A DNA stretch of 49,240 bases from Candidatus Saganbacteria bacterium (GTDB lineage: Bacteria > Margulisbacteria > WOR-1 > XYC2-FULL-46-14), in the NCBI GenBank assembly GCA_013202975.1, contig JABMQY010000005.1, forward strand, positions 1-49,240, written 5' to 3'. The stretch's first letter is position 1, and the number at the start of each line of letters is the position of its first letter. A model generated the notes under the pieces. It searched no databases, was not told where the DNA came from, and saw nothing but the letters and a program-made list of their open reading frames with translations. Shown piece after piece: positions 1-8,269 of the stretch. The position numbers and the translations under genes were made by a program.

Positions 1-34
1 GCTTCGCACCTTTTTCCTGATTTTATAGTAAATT

Positions 35-69
35 CTCTATATCCTATAGCCTATATCCTATCCCCTAAA
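35..69. repeat. Heptanucleotide tandem repeat, five degenerate units
   Basis: Five consecutive 7-base units read CTCTATA, TCCTATA, GCCTATA, TCCTATC and CCCTAAA. The last 13 bases (57-69) are identical to the end of the repeat at 29634-29668. It lies in the leader region upstream of ssb. The style resembles the short tandem heptamer repeats described in filamentous cyanobacteria; that comparison is by pattern only. Confidence 0.7.
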
Positions 70-127
70 CATGGGCGGGAAAATTGCTAGTAATAGTACA
101 AATACTTACAAAAGGAGGTGATAAAGA

Positions 128-481
128 ATGAACGTAAACAAGATAATGCTTACAGGAAGATTGGTTGCAGACCCGGAAGTCCGCCATACCAAAGACTCAA
201 AGCCTGTTGTTAGCTTCCGCTTAGCAGTAAACCGCTATGTGAAAAAAGGCGAAGAATCAAAAGCTGATTTCTTCCGCTGTGTAGCTTTCAACGGTCTGGC
301 TAAAGTCTGCGAAGATTACCTAAAAAAGGGTAAATTGATCGCAATAGTCGGAAAACTGCGAACCAGTCAGTATGAGAGCAAGGGCCAAAAAAAATCCTCA
401 ACAGAAATCATCATCGATGATATGCAAATGATGGATAAAAAAGCCAGCTCAAAAGAAACTGAATTAATCAATGTAGGTTAA
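128..481 (+). CDS. ssb: Single-stranded DNA-binding protein (SSB)
   Basis: Binds single-stranded DNA during replication, repair and recombination in the cytoplasm. The N-terminal ~105 residues are a typical OB fold: it opens MNVNKIMLTGRLVADPEVR and has the FFRCVAFNGLA and GKLIAIVGKLRTSQYE segments of bacterial SSB. The start is fixed by a strong Shine-Dalgarno, AAAGGAGGTG, about 7 nt upstream. At 117 residues it is short for the family and ends KETELINVG. The flexible glycine-rich tail and the acidic DDDIPF-like tip that normally recruits partner proteins are absent. It may be a minor SSB paralog or a lineage with a different partner-docking mode. The rpsF and rpsR genes that often flank ssb are not beside it. 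A strong terminator follows. Confidence 0.93.
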   Translation: MNVNKIMLTGRLVADPEVRHTKDSKPVVSFRLAVNRYVKKGEESKADFFRCVAFNGLAKVCEDYLKKGKLIAIVGKLRTSQYESKGQKKSSTEIIIDDMQMMDKKASSKETELINVG

Positions 482-487
482 TTTCGG

Positions 488-531
488 GTCCCGGCGAGAG
501 CCTCCCCGTCTCTCGTCCGGGACTTTCTTTT
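488..531 (+). terminator. Rho-independent terminator after ssb
   Basis: The arms GTCCCGGCGAGAG (488-500) and CTCTCGTCCGGGAC (510-523) pair over 13 bp with a single bulged T, around a 9-nt loop. TTTCTTTT follows. It sits 7 nt past the ssb stop codon. Its T-run abuts the extended -10 of the next gene. Confidence 0.9.
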
Positions 532-532
532 A

Positions 533-541
533 TGCTATAAT
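533..541 (+). promoter_or_regulatory. Extended -10 promoter (TGCTATAAT) of the SagB-like gene
   Basis: TGCTATAAT ends 6 nt before the ATG at 548. With a normal start site about 7 nt downstream of the -10 box, the mRNA would begin at or next to the ATG, so it is predicted leaderless. No Shine-Dalgarno fits in that gap. Confidence 0.6.
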
Positions 542-547
542 TCCTCC

Positions 548-1198
548 ATGAGAAAACTTCTCATCGGTCTGTTTATATTATCATTGGCTGGAGCCTCTTT
601 TGCAGTGCCAAAAGAGATAAAACTTCCGCCGCCAAAATATTCGGGAAAAACCTCTGTCGAAGAAACACTGCTTAGACGAAGGTCCTACCGAAGCTACCAT
701 CCCAACCAGCTGACAAAAGAACAAATATCGCAAATTCTCTGGGCCGGACAGGGAATAACCGAAAGCACATGGGAATGGAGAACCGCACCCTCCGCCGGAG
801 CGATCTATCCGCTCACGCTGTATTTGGTGAATAAGGACGGTGTTTATGAATATTTCCCAAAACTGCACAAATTAGTTTTGGTAACAAAAAGCGATAAACG
901 CCCAGAGCTGGTCCGCTGCTCCCTGGGACAAAGTTTTATAGGAGAAGCCCCGGTAGTTATTGTAATAGCAGCCGATTTTCAAAAAAACAAACCAAAGTAC
1001 GGAAGCTCCCGCGGGATTCGTTACGTTTATATGGAAGCGGGCCATGCTGCACAAAACATCCACCTGCAGGCAGTCGCCCTTGGCCTGGGCTCCATTCCGG
1101 TTGGTGCTTTCTGGGATGCAGTGGCACAAAGCGCCCTGGGCATTTCAAAAGATATGGACCCGATATATTTAATTCCGGTTGGATACCCCAACGAATAG
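548..1198 (+). CDS. Exported SagB-type nitroreductase-family protein
   Basis: An FMN-dependent nitroreductase-fold protein of the SagB/ThcOx type. The core, residues ~37-215, has RRSYRSYHPNQLTKEQ, the central SAGAIYPL motif and a helix with EAGHAAQNIHLQAVALGLG, all typical of the family. These enzymes oxidise azoline rings in peptide maturation or reduce nitro or quinone compounds. The sequence does not say which, and no peptide precursor or YcaO cyclodehydratase is nearby. Residues 1-19 form a signal peptide (MRKLL, hydrophobic core, SFA then VPK), so the enzyme is probably exported, which is less usual for this flavoprotein fold. The following LCP gene starts 10 nt downstream and may be cotranscribed. 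Confidence 0.85.
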   Translation: MRKLLIGLFILSLAGASFAVPKEIKLPPPKYSGKTSVEETLLRRRSYRSYHPNQLTKEQISQILWAGQGITESTWEWRTAPSAGAIYPLTLYLVNKDGVYEYFPKLHKLVLVTKSDKRPELVRCSLGQSFIGEAPVVIVIAADFQKNKPKYGSSRGIRYVYMEAGHAAQNIHLQAVALGLGSIPVGAFWDAVAQSALGISKDMDPIYLIPVGYPNE

Positions 1199-1208
1199 GT
1201 TATAGGCA

Positions 1209-2090
1209 GTGAAAAAAAGGAAACACAAGATAGATCTTCTGAGGATCATTGTTATATTTTTCATTATTGCCTGGATACTATTTTTCTATATTAATCTTCT
1301 GACTCCATCAAGACTCCCCCCCATGCTTCGTTTTGGAATACTGGACAAACCATTAAATGTTTTGATTTTGGGAACAGATCTTTACTTTGATGCGGAAACC
1401 AGAAAAACCAAACCGGGCCGCACCGATAGTATGCTGCTTTTGCGCTATTCTCCCAAAAAACAAAAATTTATTTTTGTTTCCATTCCAAGAGATTCATACG
1501 TTAACATTTCCGGGCACGGCATGAATAAAATAAACAGCGCATTTGTAATGGGCGGGATTCCACTGGTAAAAAATACACTGGAAGATCTGACCGGCAAAGA
1601 AATTGACCGCTATATTATATTAAACACAACTCTTTTAATAAAAATTGTAGATTTGCTGGGAGGAGTTGACCTTTATGTCGACAAAGACATGAAATATAGC
1701 GACCGGGCACAAAATTTACATATAGACCTAAAAAAAGGCTCTCAAAAATTAAACGGCAAACAGGTCAACCAGTTTATCCGTTATCGTCTTGATCCGATGG
1801 GCGACATTACCAGGGTAAAACGGCAGCAGCAGTTCTTAAAAGCCCTGTTAAAGAAAATGGCCCGCCCTGTTCAAATAATAAAGGCACCATTAATACTTAA
1901 TCTTCTAAAAGAAAACATTCAGACTGATTTATCGATAAAAGAAATTATCCTGCTGCTAAACTCTGCGCGCATGATGGGTAAAGATGACATTCAGAGCTTT
2001 ATGCTGCCCGGCAATACAAAAGACGAAGAACCAGGAAACTGGTTTATAAACAGAGAGGAGATTGACAAACTTTTTCTCAAACACTTCTAG
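1209..2090 (+). CDS. LytR-CpsA-Psr (LCP) family cell-envelope protein
   Basis: LCP proteins transfer undecaprenyl-linked glycopolymers to peptidoglycan or other envelope acceptors, outside the membrane. Residues ~10-30 are a single membrane anchor after a basic start (MKKRKHK). The LCP domain follows: NVLILGTD near residue 50, GRTDSMLLL near 77, SIPRDSYV near 97, then INSAF and the GGVDLYVD segment. A basic R-x-x-R-Q-Q-Q-F-L motif lies near residue 200. The start is GTG, 10 nt after the SagB-like stop, with only a weak upstream AGG. At 293 residues it is a minimal LCP without an extra C-terminal domain. It converges with the adenine deaminase gene with 2 nt between stop codons. The glycopolymer attached cannot be told. 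Confidence 0.9.
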   Translation: MKKRKHKIDLLRIIVIFFIIAWILFFYINLLTPSRLPPMLRFGILDKPLNVLILGTDLYFDAETRKTKPGRTDSMLLLRYSPKKQKFIFVSIPRDSYVNISGHGMNKINSAFVMGGIPLVKNTLEDLTGKEIDRYIILNTTLLIKIVDLLGGVDLYVDKDMKYSDRAQNLHIDLKKGSQKLNGKQVNQFIRYRLDPMGDITRVKRQQQFLKALLKKMARPVQIIKAPLILNLLKENIQTDLSIKEIILLLNSARMMGKDDIQSFMLPGNTKDEEPGNWFINREEIDKLFLKHF

Positions 2091-2092
2091 TT

Positions 2093-3802
2093 TTATTCAA
2101 ACAGTCTGACCAATTTATGATTTGCAGTCTCTACTAACCCATGGTCGGTTATTCTAAGCTCTGGAATAACCGGAAGAGCCAGAAAAGACAAGACTAAAAA
2201 GGGATCCTTAATTTTACTTCCCAGTTTGGCGGCAGTATCAACTAATTTTTCCATATCTCTAGAAATATCATCGGCATTTAATTCGGACATTAAACCTGCA
2301 ATCGGCAGTGCTATTTGGGCCAAAACCAGTCCACCGGCAACTATTGCAATTCCACCTTTCATCTTTATTACCTGACGAACAGCAGAGGCCATGTCCTCGT
2401 CATCTGCTCCAATACAAATAATATTATGAGAGTCATGCGAGATACTCTGGGCAATTGCACCTTTATTAAGGCCAAATCCGGAAACCAGTCCCAACCCGAT
2501 TTTCCCCGAAGCCTTGTGGCGTTCAACTACTGCAATTTTAATAATATCTTTTGCAATATCAGGAATTACAAGTCCGTCCTGCACTCTTACCTCTTCAACT
2601 CGTTTTTGCGTAATAAGCTGGTTCGAAACAATCTGTATTATCTTTGCATTTTTTACCTGACTGCCCTCTGCCTTAATTCTAAAAGCCTCAGTCTTAAAGG
2701 GTTTAACATTTATTGTCTCTTTTACAATCTTTTTCTTCTTAAGCAATACAGATGCGATCATTCTATTGCGCCAAAAGACCACTCTGCCGCGCTTATAGAC
2801 CATTTTAATTTTAAATTCGTGCAAATCACCCAAAACAACCAGGTCGGCAAAATAGCCCGGCGCAACTGCACCAACGCTCTTTAGGCCATAGTGCAGAGCA
2901 GGATTGAAGCTGGCCAGCCTGACCGCCATAACCGGATCCATTCCCAGCTCAACCGCTTTTTTGACCATAAGATTAATATGCCCCTTTGATAAATCATCCG
3001 CTGCAATATCATCGGTGCAAAAAGAAAAGGCATAAGAATTTTTTTGGTTTACCAGCGGAAGCAGGGTTGTAAGGTTTTTAGCAGAGGTACCCTCCCTGAT
3101 TTTTATAAACATACCCAACTTAAGCTTCTCTCTGGCCTCCTCAAGCGAAATACATTCGTGGTCGTTTGAAATTCCGGCCGCAATATAGGCCTGGAGATTC
3201 TTTCCACTCAAACCCGGCGCATGTCCGTCAATTACCTTTGAGCCGGCCATTTCAATCTTTTTGAGTACATTGATATTTTGTGAAATTACTCCGGGAAAGT
3301 TCATCATCTCGGCCAATCCCACAACCCGCTTATTTTTCATTAGAGGGGCCAGTGTATTTGCTTCCAATCTTGCTCCGGAGGTCTCCAGGATCGAAGAAGG
3401 GACACATGATGATAAAGTAAAATAAAAATCAATCGGGAGGAATTCTGTCACAGAAAGCATATATTTTATACCGGCTATTCCTAAAACATTTGCGATTTCA
3501 TGAGGATCGGCAATTACCGCTCCGGTGCCATGAGGAATGACGGTCTTTGCAAATTCTGCCGGATTAAGCATGCTGGATTCAATATGGATATGGGAATCGA
3601 TAAAGGATGGAGCAACATACTGGCCGTTTAGGTCAATTACCTCTTCTGCCTCATATTCTCCAAAACCAGCTATTTTGTCCTTATAGATCGCAACTGAAGT
3701 TGGGGTTATTTCCCCGTTAATTACGTTGATAACCTGGCAGTTTTTTAGAAGCAGGCTGGCCTTCTTCTTTCCCTTCGCAACCTCTATCAAGTCTCGTAGC
3801 AT
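2093..3802 (-). CDS. ade: Adenine deaminase
   Basis: Converts adenine to hypoxanthine and ammonia in purine salvage, in the cytoplasm. It belongs to the amidohydrolase-superfamily (bacterial Ade) group. The metal-binding signature SHIHIESSML lies near residues 69-78. GTGAVIADPHEIANV, the conserved DGHAPGLSG segment and the SHDSHNIICIG segment near the C-terminus are all hallmarks. At 569 residues it has the full length of the family. The extended -10 box TGCTATAAT at 3810-3818 ends 7 nt before the ATG and overlaps the end of thiH. The gene may therefore be read both from its own leaderless promoter and from thiH. Confidence 0.95.
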   Translation of the reverse strand: MLRDLIEVAKGKKKASLLLKNCQVINVINGEITPTSVAIYKDKIAGFGEYEAEEVIDLNGQYVAPSFIDSHIHIESSMLNPAEFAKTVIPHGTGAVIADPHEIANVLGIAGIKYMLSVTEFLPIDFYFTLSSCVPSSILETSGARLEANTLAPLMKNKRVVGLAEMMNFPGVISQNINVLKKIEMAGSKVIDGHAPGLSGKNLQAYIAAGISNDHECISLEEAREKLKLGMFIKIREGTSAKNLTTLLPLVNQKNSYAFSFCTDDIAADDLSKGHINLMVKKAVELGMDPVMAVRLASFNPALHYGLKSVGAVAPGYFADLVVLGDLHEFKIKMVYKRGRVVFWRNRMIASVLLKKKKIVKETINVKPFKTEAFRIKAEGSQVKNAKIIQIVSNQLITQKRVEEVRVQDGLVIPDIAKDIIKIAVVERHKASGKIGLGLVSGFGLNKGAIAQSISHDSHNIICIGADDEDMASAVRQVIKMKGGIAIVAGGLVLAQIALPIAGLMSELNADDISRDMEKLVDTAAKLGSKIKDPFLVLSFLALPVIPELRITDHGLVETANHKLVRLFE

Positions 3803-3809
3803 GGACAGA

Positions 3810-3818
3810 ATTATAGCA
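3810..3818 (-). promoter_or_regulatory. Extended -10 promoter of ade
   Basis: TGCTATAAT on the - strand ends 7 nt before the ade ATG and overlaps the thiH stop codon. A leaderless transcript is predicted. Confidence 0.55.
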
Positions 3819-4830
3819 TAATAAAGTTGCTATCCCAATCCTTAAATACCGGCTCATAGCCTTTGGCAGTAATCGCGGCGGCAACTTCGGAAAGAGTGCG
3901 CAGATCGGAAACTGGAAACTGGGAACTGGAGGGGGCATCAATCGAATAAGCTCCGGGAGAAGTGCGGGAGGCTGCACTCATTTGGGTAATTCCTAACGGA
4001 ATAAGATTATCGCGCAGTTCGGCCTGTTCGCGAGTGGATAAGACTAAGCCTGCTTTGGGCAAAAAGATGCGCAGGGCACAGATCATTTGGGTTAATTGCA
4101 GGTCTGACACCGAAGACCCTTTAAGTCGGGGGAAAGAGATAGAAACCTGCGATTGCCAGAATTTTTTTTGAAGATACTCTGCATGTTTGGCTAATGCCAG
4201 TGTTTCGGAAAACCAATCACCCAAACCCAGAAGATAGCCGATATTAATCCGATAGAAACCGGCCGTCCCTCCCCTCTCAGGAGTATCAAATCTAAAATCA
4301 TAATCACTCTTTGGTCCGGCTGGATGGACCTTTTTATAAATTTCTCGATCATAAACTTCCTGATAAATAGTTAACCCATCCACTCCGGCAGCAAAAAGCT
4401 CTATATACTCTTCTTCGGTCATTGGATAGATTTCAATTGAGATAGAAGAAAATAATCCTCGAAGTTTTGAAACCAATTTTTTTAAATAATCGACCGAGAT
4501 TGTTTCTTTTTTTTCTCCGGAGACTAAAAGAATATGCTTAAAGCCCATTTTTGACAGTACCTTTGCCTCATCATATGCCTGATCAACAGTTAGGCTAATA
4601 CGTTTTTCAGAAACCTTACTATTAAACCCGCAATAAACACACTGGTTATTGCATTCGTTTGATAGATAAATTGGAGCATAAAGTTGGATGGTTTTTCCAA
4701 AGTGTTTTTTGGTTAATTGATGGGATCTTTGGGCCAAAGCTTCGATATTATCGGCGCCCTCTTTAGATAAAAGCCTTTTAAAATCATCGAAAGTGATTGG
4801 GTTTTTGTTTAGAATATCAAGAAAAGTCAT
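3811..4830 (-). CDS. thiH: 2-iminoacetate synthase ThiH (radical SAM)
   Basis: Cleaves tyrosine to dehydroglycine (2-iminoacetate) and p-cresol, supplying the C-N unit of the thiamine thiazole ring to ThiG. This is the anaerobic route; aerobes use the oxidase ThiO. The radical SAM cluster motif CNNQCVYC uses C60, C64 and C67. The C-terminal part has SQFPVSDLRTLSEV and the end motif FKDWDSN, as in ThiH of the proteobacterial and clostridial type. Length (339) is slightly short but complete. Its partner thiG is at 7514-8269, separated by two unrelated genes. The loop encoding SSSQFPVSD contains three tandem heptamers (3907-3927). The extended -10 box sits 5 nt before the ATG, so the transcript is probably leaderless and leaves no room for a TPP riboswitch. 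Confidence 0.93.
   Translation of the reverse strand: MTFLDILNKNPITFDDFKRLLSKEGADNIEALAQRSHQLTKKHFGKTIQLYAPIYLSNECNNQCVYCGFNSKVSEKRISLTVDQAYDEAKVLSKMGFKHILLVSGEKKETISVDYLKKLVSKLRGLFSSISIEIYPMTEEEYIELFAAGVDGLTIYQEVYDREIYKKVHPAGPKSDYDFRFDTPERGGTAGFYRINIGYLLGLGDWFSETLALAKHAEYLQKKFWQSQVSISFPRLKGSSVSDLQLTQMICALRIFLPKAGLVLSTREQAELRDNLIPLGITQMSAASRTSPGAYSIDAPSSSQFPVSDLRTLSEVAAAITAKGYEPVFKDWDSNFIML
3907..3927. repeat. Three heptamer units inside thiH
   Basis: GGAAACT, GGAAACT and GGGAACT are consecutive 7-base units within the thiH coding sequence. They encode part of the segment QFPVSD. The protein still aligns in length with ordinary ThiH here, so the repeat is not an obvious insertion. Confidence 0.5.
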
Positions 4831-4835
4831 AATTA

Positions 4836-4844
4836 ATTATAACA
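4836..4844 (-). promoter_or_regulatory. Extended -10 promoter of thiH
   Basis: TGTTATAAT on the - strand ends 5 nt before the thiH ATG. A leaderless mRNA is predicted and no leader remains for a riboswitch. Confidence 0.6.
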
Positions 4845-4879
4845 TTATCTCAATATCCAGAACGGCCCATAAGACCTGC

Positions 4880-5989
4880 TTACTTCTTCACAAAAACATA
4901 ATAACAAAAACCGGTCTTACGATTTTTAGATAATAACCTTCCCTTACCAAAAACCGCTTCAAATGAAGGGATAAAGTCCTCTAACCCCCCAAAATAAACA
5001 CTCCCTCCAGACTTCAATTTTTTATGGATCTTATGAACAGCCAAATCCCCTCTCCTCCCCAAATAACGATGAACATTGGTATAGACTACTGCATCAACAG
5101 AATTATCTAAAATAACAGATTTCTCCAAGGTAATGTCGTCGTAATTAAAGCTAATTTTCGATTCATCTCTACTCGAAATAAAAAGTTTACCCAGAGAACC
5201 TTCCTTAAGACTAAAAAAACTACTTAACACATTACCTGGATCCCATTTCTGTTCTCTTGCATAATGAAAAAAATGATCCAGATGCGTTTGATCACTCTCA
5301 AAGTCAGTCTTATATGTTCCAATAAGTACCGGCGCAGTCAGTAAGTATTTTGCTCTTCTGGAATAATTAAGTGCATATGGACTAATATCTGTTCCAATTA
5401 CCCTGATATCCGGCCGAAGGGCCATACGAAGACTCTCGGTTGAAAGCCCAATAGAACAACCGGCATCCCAAACTACGGAATTGGGTCTGAGCACCTTGGC
5501 AAGATCAGAATAAATAACAGGATGGCGAAAGAAAAGGGTTTGGTAGACTCGAAGAGGAAATCCGCTAAATGAACCGGCATGTTCTTTTCTTTGTTTTTGA
5601 ATCAGCATCCCAATACTTCTTTCCCAACCCTCTCTACTACCTATCATCCTTTGAATAGTTACATCTGTTTCTCCTAAATTAGACATAACAAATGATTCAA
5701 TGGCATGAAAATACTGAGCAAAGGTCCCCTCTTGCAATATCAGACGCAAATAATAAGCCCCATTTTTTATTCGACCCAGTTGCGATATTGCATAATGCGA
5801 TTCAGCAGAACCACTCTTAATAATTAAAGGATATAACCCTTTAATTCTAGGATGAGCAGTAACAAACGGGTTGTGATATGTAAATATATCAGAAACAGGA
5901 GAACTATATAATAATGTTGTTTCAACAGCCGCAGCAGCACCAGCCACTTTAAGAAAAGTTCTTCTGGAAACAGAGGGTAAAGTTATCAT
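4880..5989 (-). CDS. CheR-like SAM methyltransferase with a twin-arginine N-terminus
   Basis: The C-terminal two thirds (~145-369) follow the CheR pattern: TLFFRHPVIY at 151-160, SAM motif I VVWDAGCSIG at 172-181, the IGTDISPYAL acidic strand near 198-207, then DAVVYTNVHRYL and the LKSGGSVYFGGLEDF glycine motif. CheR methylates glutamates of chemoreceptors; the substrate here is unknown. The extreme N-terminus is odd: SRRTFLK at residues 8-14 followed by an alanine-rich stretch matches a Tat export signal. SAM is a cytoplasmic cofactor, so export would be surprising. The segment could be a decoy or anchor, or the protein could carry SAM out. The ATG is supported by an alternative-sigma -10 box 9 nt upstream. 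It is divergent from the radical SAM gene at 6089. Confidence 0.7.
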   Translation of the reverse strand: MITLPSVSRRTFLKVAGAAAAVETTLLYSSPVSDIFTYHNPFVTAHPRIKGLYPLIIKSGSAESHYAISQLGRIKNGAYYLRLILQEGTFAQYFHAIESFVMSNLGETDVTIQRMIGSREGWERSIGMLIQKQRKEHAGSFSGFPLRVYQTLFFRHPVIYSDLAKVLRPNSVVWDAGCSIGLSTESLRMALRPDIRVIGTDISPYALNYSRRAKYLLTAPVLIGTYKTDFESDQTHLDHFFHYAREQKWDPGNVLSSFFSLKEGSLGKLFISSRDESKISFNYDDITLEKSVILDNSVDAVVYTNVHRYLGRRGDLAVHKIHKKLKSGGSVYFGGLEDFIPSFEAVFGKGRLLSKNRKTGFCYYVFVKK

Positions 5990-5998
5990 TGTATCTTT

Positions 5999-6026
5999 TT
6001 ATCTGGTTGTTATAAGAAAAATTTCA
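5999..6026 (-). promoter_or_regulatory. Alternative-sigma promoter of the CheR-like gene
   Basis: The -35 box TGAAATTT (6026-6019), 12 bases, then the -10 box CCAGATAA (6006-5999), on the - strand. The -10 ends 9 nt before the ATG at 5989. This is one of 12 sites with the same spacing in the window. The upstream extension AAATAGCC is shared with the promoter at 22104-22131. Confidence 0.75.
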
Positions 6027-6054
6027 GGCTATTTCCACAATTTCAAAAATCAGC

Positions 6055-6082
6055 TGAAATTAATTAAAACTATATCCGATAT
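6055..6082 (+). promoter_or_regulatory. Alternative-sigma promoter of the radical SAM gene
   Basis: The -35 box TGAAATTA (6055-6062), 12 bases, then the -10 box TCCGATAT (6075-6082). The ATG is 6 nt further on, so the transcript is predicted leaderless. It stands back to back with the - strand site at 5999-6026, with 28 bases between the two -35 boxes. Confidence 0.75.
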
Positions 6083-6088
6083 AGAAAC

Positions 6089-7510
6089 ATGATTGGAAGA
6101 CTGCAAAACGCGATTAAAATATATTCAAAAATAGACCAACAGGTTAATCCTAAAACCAAAATGCCGCTTACGCAAAGCCTGTCTAGAGAAAAACAGGAGA
6201 AACTTGCAGCACATATTGAAGCAATATCCGACTTTGGCTATATTCTTGGTGAAAACCTTGCTATCCATGAAGCTATAAGAAGTTATACAGGCTATAAACC
6301 CTCCCTCCTAAATGAATGTTTAGATCAAGCAAAAGAGATATTAACAGGTTCTTCAGAGATTAATAATGTTTTAAGTACTCTGGAAGCACTTGGCCTAGAT
6401 TTAGCAAAACGCTCTACTCTTTTTCTTGGCATCAAAGAGCTAGGTGAAGCAGTAAATGAAATAGATTGGAACAAGATAGAAAATACAATCTTAGTAGCTT
6501 CTATTGCATTTAGCAATAACTGCCCACACCTTTGCCCTTACTGTGCAAATGCTGGAAAATGGGATAGAAGAACAAGTACTCTCGAAGAATTTAGAGAATG
6601 GCTCCCCAAAATCCGTTTTCCACTAAACCTTCCAGTCTCTCTAAGCTACAATGAGCCTTTTACTACCCCTTTTCTAACTGACATCGTAAAAATGATGATC
6701 GAACATGGAGCAAAAAAGGTTAGAATAATAACCTCTGCTTCGGGTGGACCAGAAACAATAATAGATGATCTCCTCAAAACAGCAGAGCAGTATCCAAACA
6801 AAATCGAGGTGGGCTTAAGTCTTGATCCATCACATCCTCTTTCGCTAGAAGAAGCCAAAAGAGTTCTAATAAAACTTAATCCGATCTTTAGAGGTCTTTT
6901 GTTACACAGCTTAGAAAGAAATAGAGTGCAAACAGTACTTTTTCTAACAAAATTAATGGAAGGTTTAGGAGAAGAAATGAAAGCAACTCAAAAATCAATA
7001 GGAAAACAAATTCAAACATTAATAAAAAGACCAAAGGAGGGAAGGATTTTCCCTTCGGGAAATGCCATTAAATTACTATTAGAAAATGGGGAATTTGAAT
7101 ACAATTTATTCCGCACAATAAATTCATACTTTTGGCTAGAGACCCCTTTCTCCCCTTACATGATGCCTTCTATGCTCTTTGCTGGAGGAGATATTGTCCC
7201 TTTTTGTTCCAGCCTTAGTGCTCTTATTAGAACCAACGGAAATATTACGATGTCGCCACAACAAATCAGAAAAATGCAAAGCTCTTTTGCAAAAGATTAC
7301 AGACAAATCAGAATCCAAGGATTTCTATCTCATCCAGCGGTTTTATTAACAGAAGCAAAAAGAAGGGAAACCATCGACGGCCCATGGCCTATGTTCACAA
7401 ACTATCATTTATTAGCAGAACAAGTTGGTATAGAAAACCGACCAGCCTCTTCTGCTTCTAAACTGAGAGATTTGATCCTAAGAGTAGATAGACATTTTAT
7501 ACAGGATTAA
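6089..7510 (+). CDS. Radical SAM protein of unknown function
   Basis: A radical SAM enzyme: the cluster motif CPHLCPYC uses C145, C149 and C152. A TIM-barrel-like series follows, with PVSLSYNEPF near 184, HGAKKVRIITSASG, and KIEVGLSLDPSHPLSLEEA near 240. A late cysteine in GDIVPFCSS (~residue 373) could ligate a second cluster, but no full SPASM pattern is visible. The first 130 residues are helical and do not resemble a known partner domain. It may act on a peptide or protein; the shared divergent promoter with the CheR-like methyltransferase suggests the two work together. The start is supported by the leaderless-type promoter 6 nt upstream. It converges with thiG with 3 nt between stop codons. 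Confidence 0.75.
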   Translation: MIGRLQNAIKIYSKIDQQVNPKTKMPLTQSLSREKQEKLAAHIEAISDFGYILGENLAIHEAIRSYTGYKPSLLNECLDQAKEILTGSSEINNVLSTLEALGLDLAKRSTLFLGIKELGEAVNEIDWNKIENTILVASIAFSNNCPHLCPYCANAGKWDRRTSTLEEFREWLPKIRFPLNLPVSLSYNEPFTTPFLTDIVKMMIEHGAKKVRIITSASGGPETIIDDLLKTAEQYPNKIEVGLSLDPSHPLSLEEAKRVLIKLNPIFRGLLLHSLERNRVQTVLFLTKLMEGLGEEMKATQKSIGKQIQTLIKRPKEGRIFPSGNAIKLLLENGEFEYNLFRTINSYFWLETPFSPYMMPSMLFAGGDIVPFCSSLSALIRTNGNITMSPQQIRKMQSSFAKDYRQIRIQGFLSHPAVLLTEAKRRETIDGPWPMFTNYHLLAEQVGIENRPASSASKLRDLILRVDRHFIQD

Positions 7511-7513
7511 GCA

Positions 7514-8269
7514 TTATTTCAAAAATCCAGTCAGAGGACTCGATGCAGACGCTTTCTCAGAAGGGGAGGCTAAGCCAGAAAGATATCCCTCTCTCCCCGC
7601 CTCTACAGCCTTACAAAAGGCCTGCGCCATCAATTTCGGATTTGGTGAAATCGCAATGGCAGTATTTACTAAAACAGCGTCAGCCCCTAATTCCATTGCC
7701 TGGGCAGCATGAGATGGAGCACCAAGTCCTGCATCAACAACAACTGGAACTCGAGCTTGTTCGATTATTATCTTAATTGCATCGGCAGTTCTTAGCCCTT
7801 TATGTGATCCGATCGGAGATCCAAGCGGCATAACCGTAGAACATCCGACATCTTGTAGCTTCAGAGCCAAAACAGGATCGGCATTAATATATGGCAGAAC
7901 GACAAATCCTTCTTTGACTAATATTTCAGCAGCTTTTAATGTCTCAATCGGATCCGGAAGCAGATAATTTGGATCTGGGGTTACTTCTAGCTTTACCCAA
8001 TTAGTTAAACCTTTAGCTAAACGGGCAATACGAACGGCCTCGTCCGCAGTTCTGGCTCCGGAGGTATTGGGAAGAAACAAATATTTCTTTCGATCAATCG
8101 CTTCGATTAAATTATCTTGGGGATTATCAATATCTACCCGACGCAGGGCAACGGTTACAATTTCTGCTCCTGAAGCCTCAATGGCTTCAAGCATGATTTT
8201 TGTACTTGGAAATTTACCGGTACCTATGAAAAGGCGAGATTTAATTTCGCGACCAGCAATTTTAAGCAC
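7514..8269 (-). CDS. thiG: Thiazole synthase ThiG
   Basis: Forms the thiazole phosphate of thiamine from deoxyxylulose phosphate, dehydroglycine (from ThiH) and ThiS thiocarboxylate. Family signatures in order: [12 protein letters not shown] near residue 11, [10 protein letters not shown] near 38, [15 protein letters not shown] near 66, [10 protein letters not shown] (the Schiff-base lysine region) near 89, then [13 protein letters not shown] and [20 protein letters not shown]. It is 251 residues and complete. The start overlaps the end of the isocitrate dehydrogenase gene by 8 nt, so it is the last gene of an nfnB-icd-thiG operon. ThiS, ThiF and ThiC are not in the window. Confidence 0.96.
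   Translation of the reverse strand: MLKIAGREIKSRLFIGTGKFPSTKIMLEAIEASGAEIVTVALRRVDIDNPQDNLIEAIDRKKYLFLPNTSGARTADEAVRIARLAKGLTNWVKLEVTPDPNYLLPDPIETLKAAEILVKEGFVVLPYINADPVLALKLQDVGCSTVMPLGSPIGSHKGLRTADAIKIIIEQARVPVVVDAGLGAPSHAAQAMELGADAVLVNTAIAISPNPKLMAQAFCKAVEAGREGYLSGLASPSEKASASSPLTGFLK

Noticed and set aside
2315-2884. 189-codon + strand frame opposite adenine deaminase
   Set aside because: Antisense shadow; its composition is that expected from the complement of ade.
4831-4879. TPP riboswitch upstream of thiH
   Set aside because: The -10 box ends 5 nt before the ATG, leaving no leader, and no THI-box-like sequence was seen there or before nfnB-icd-thiG.
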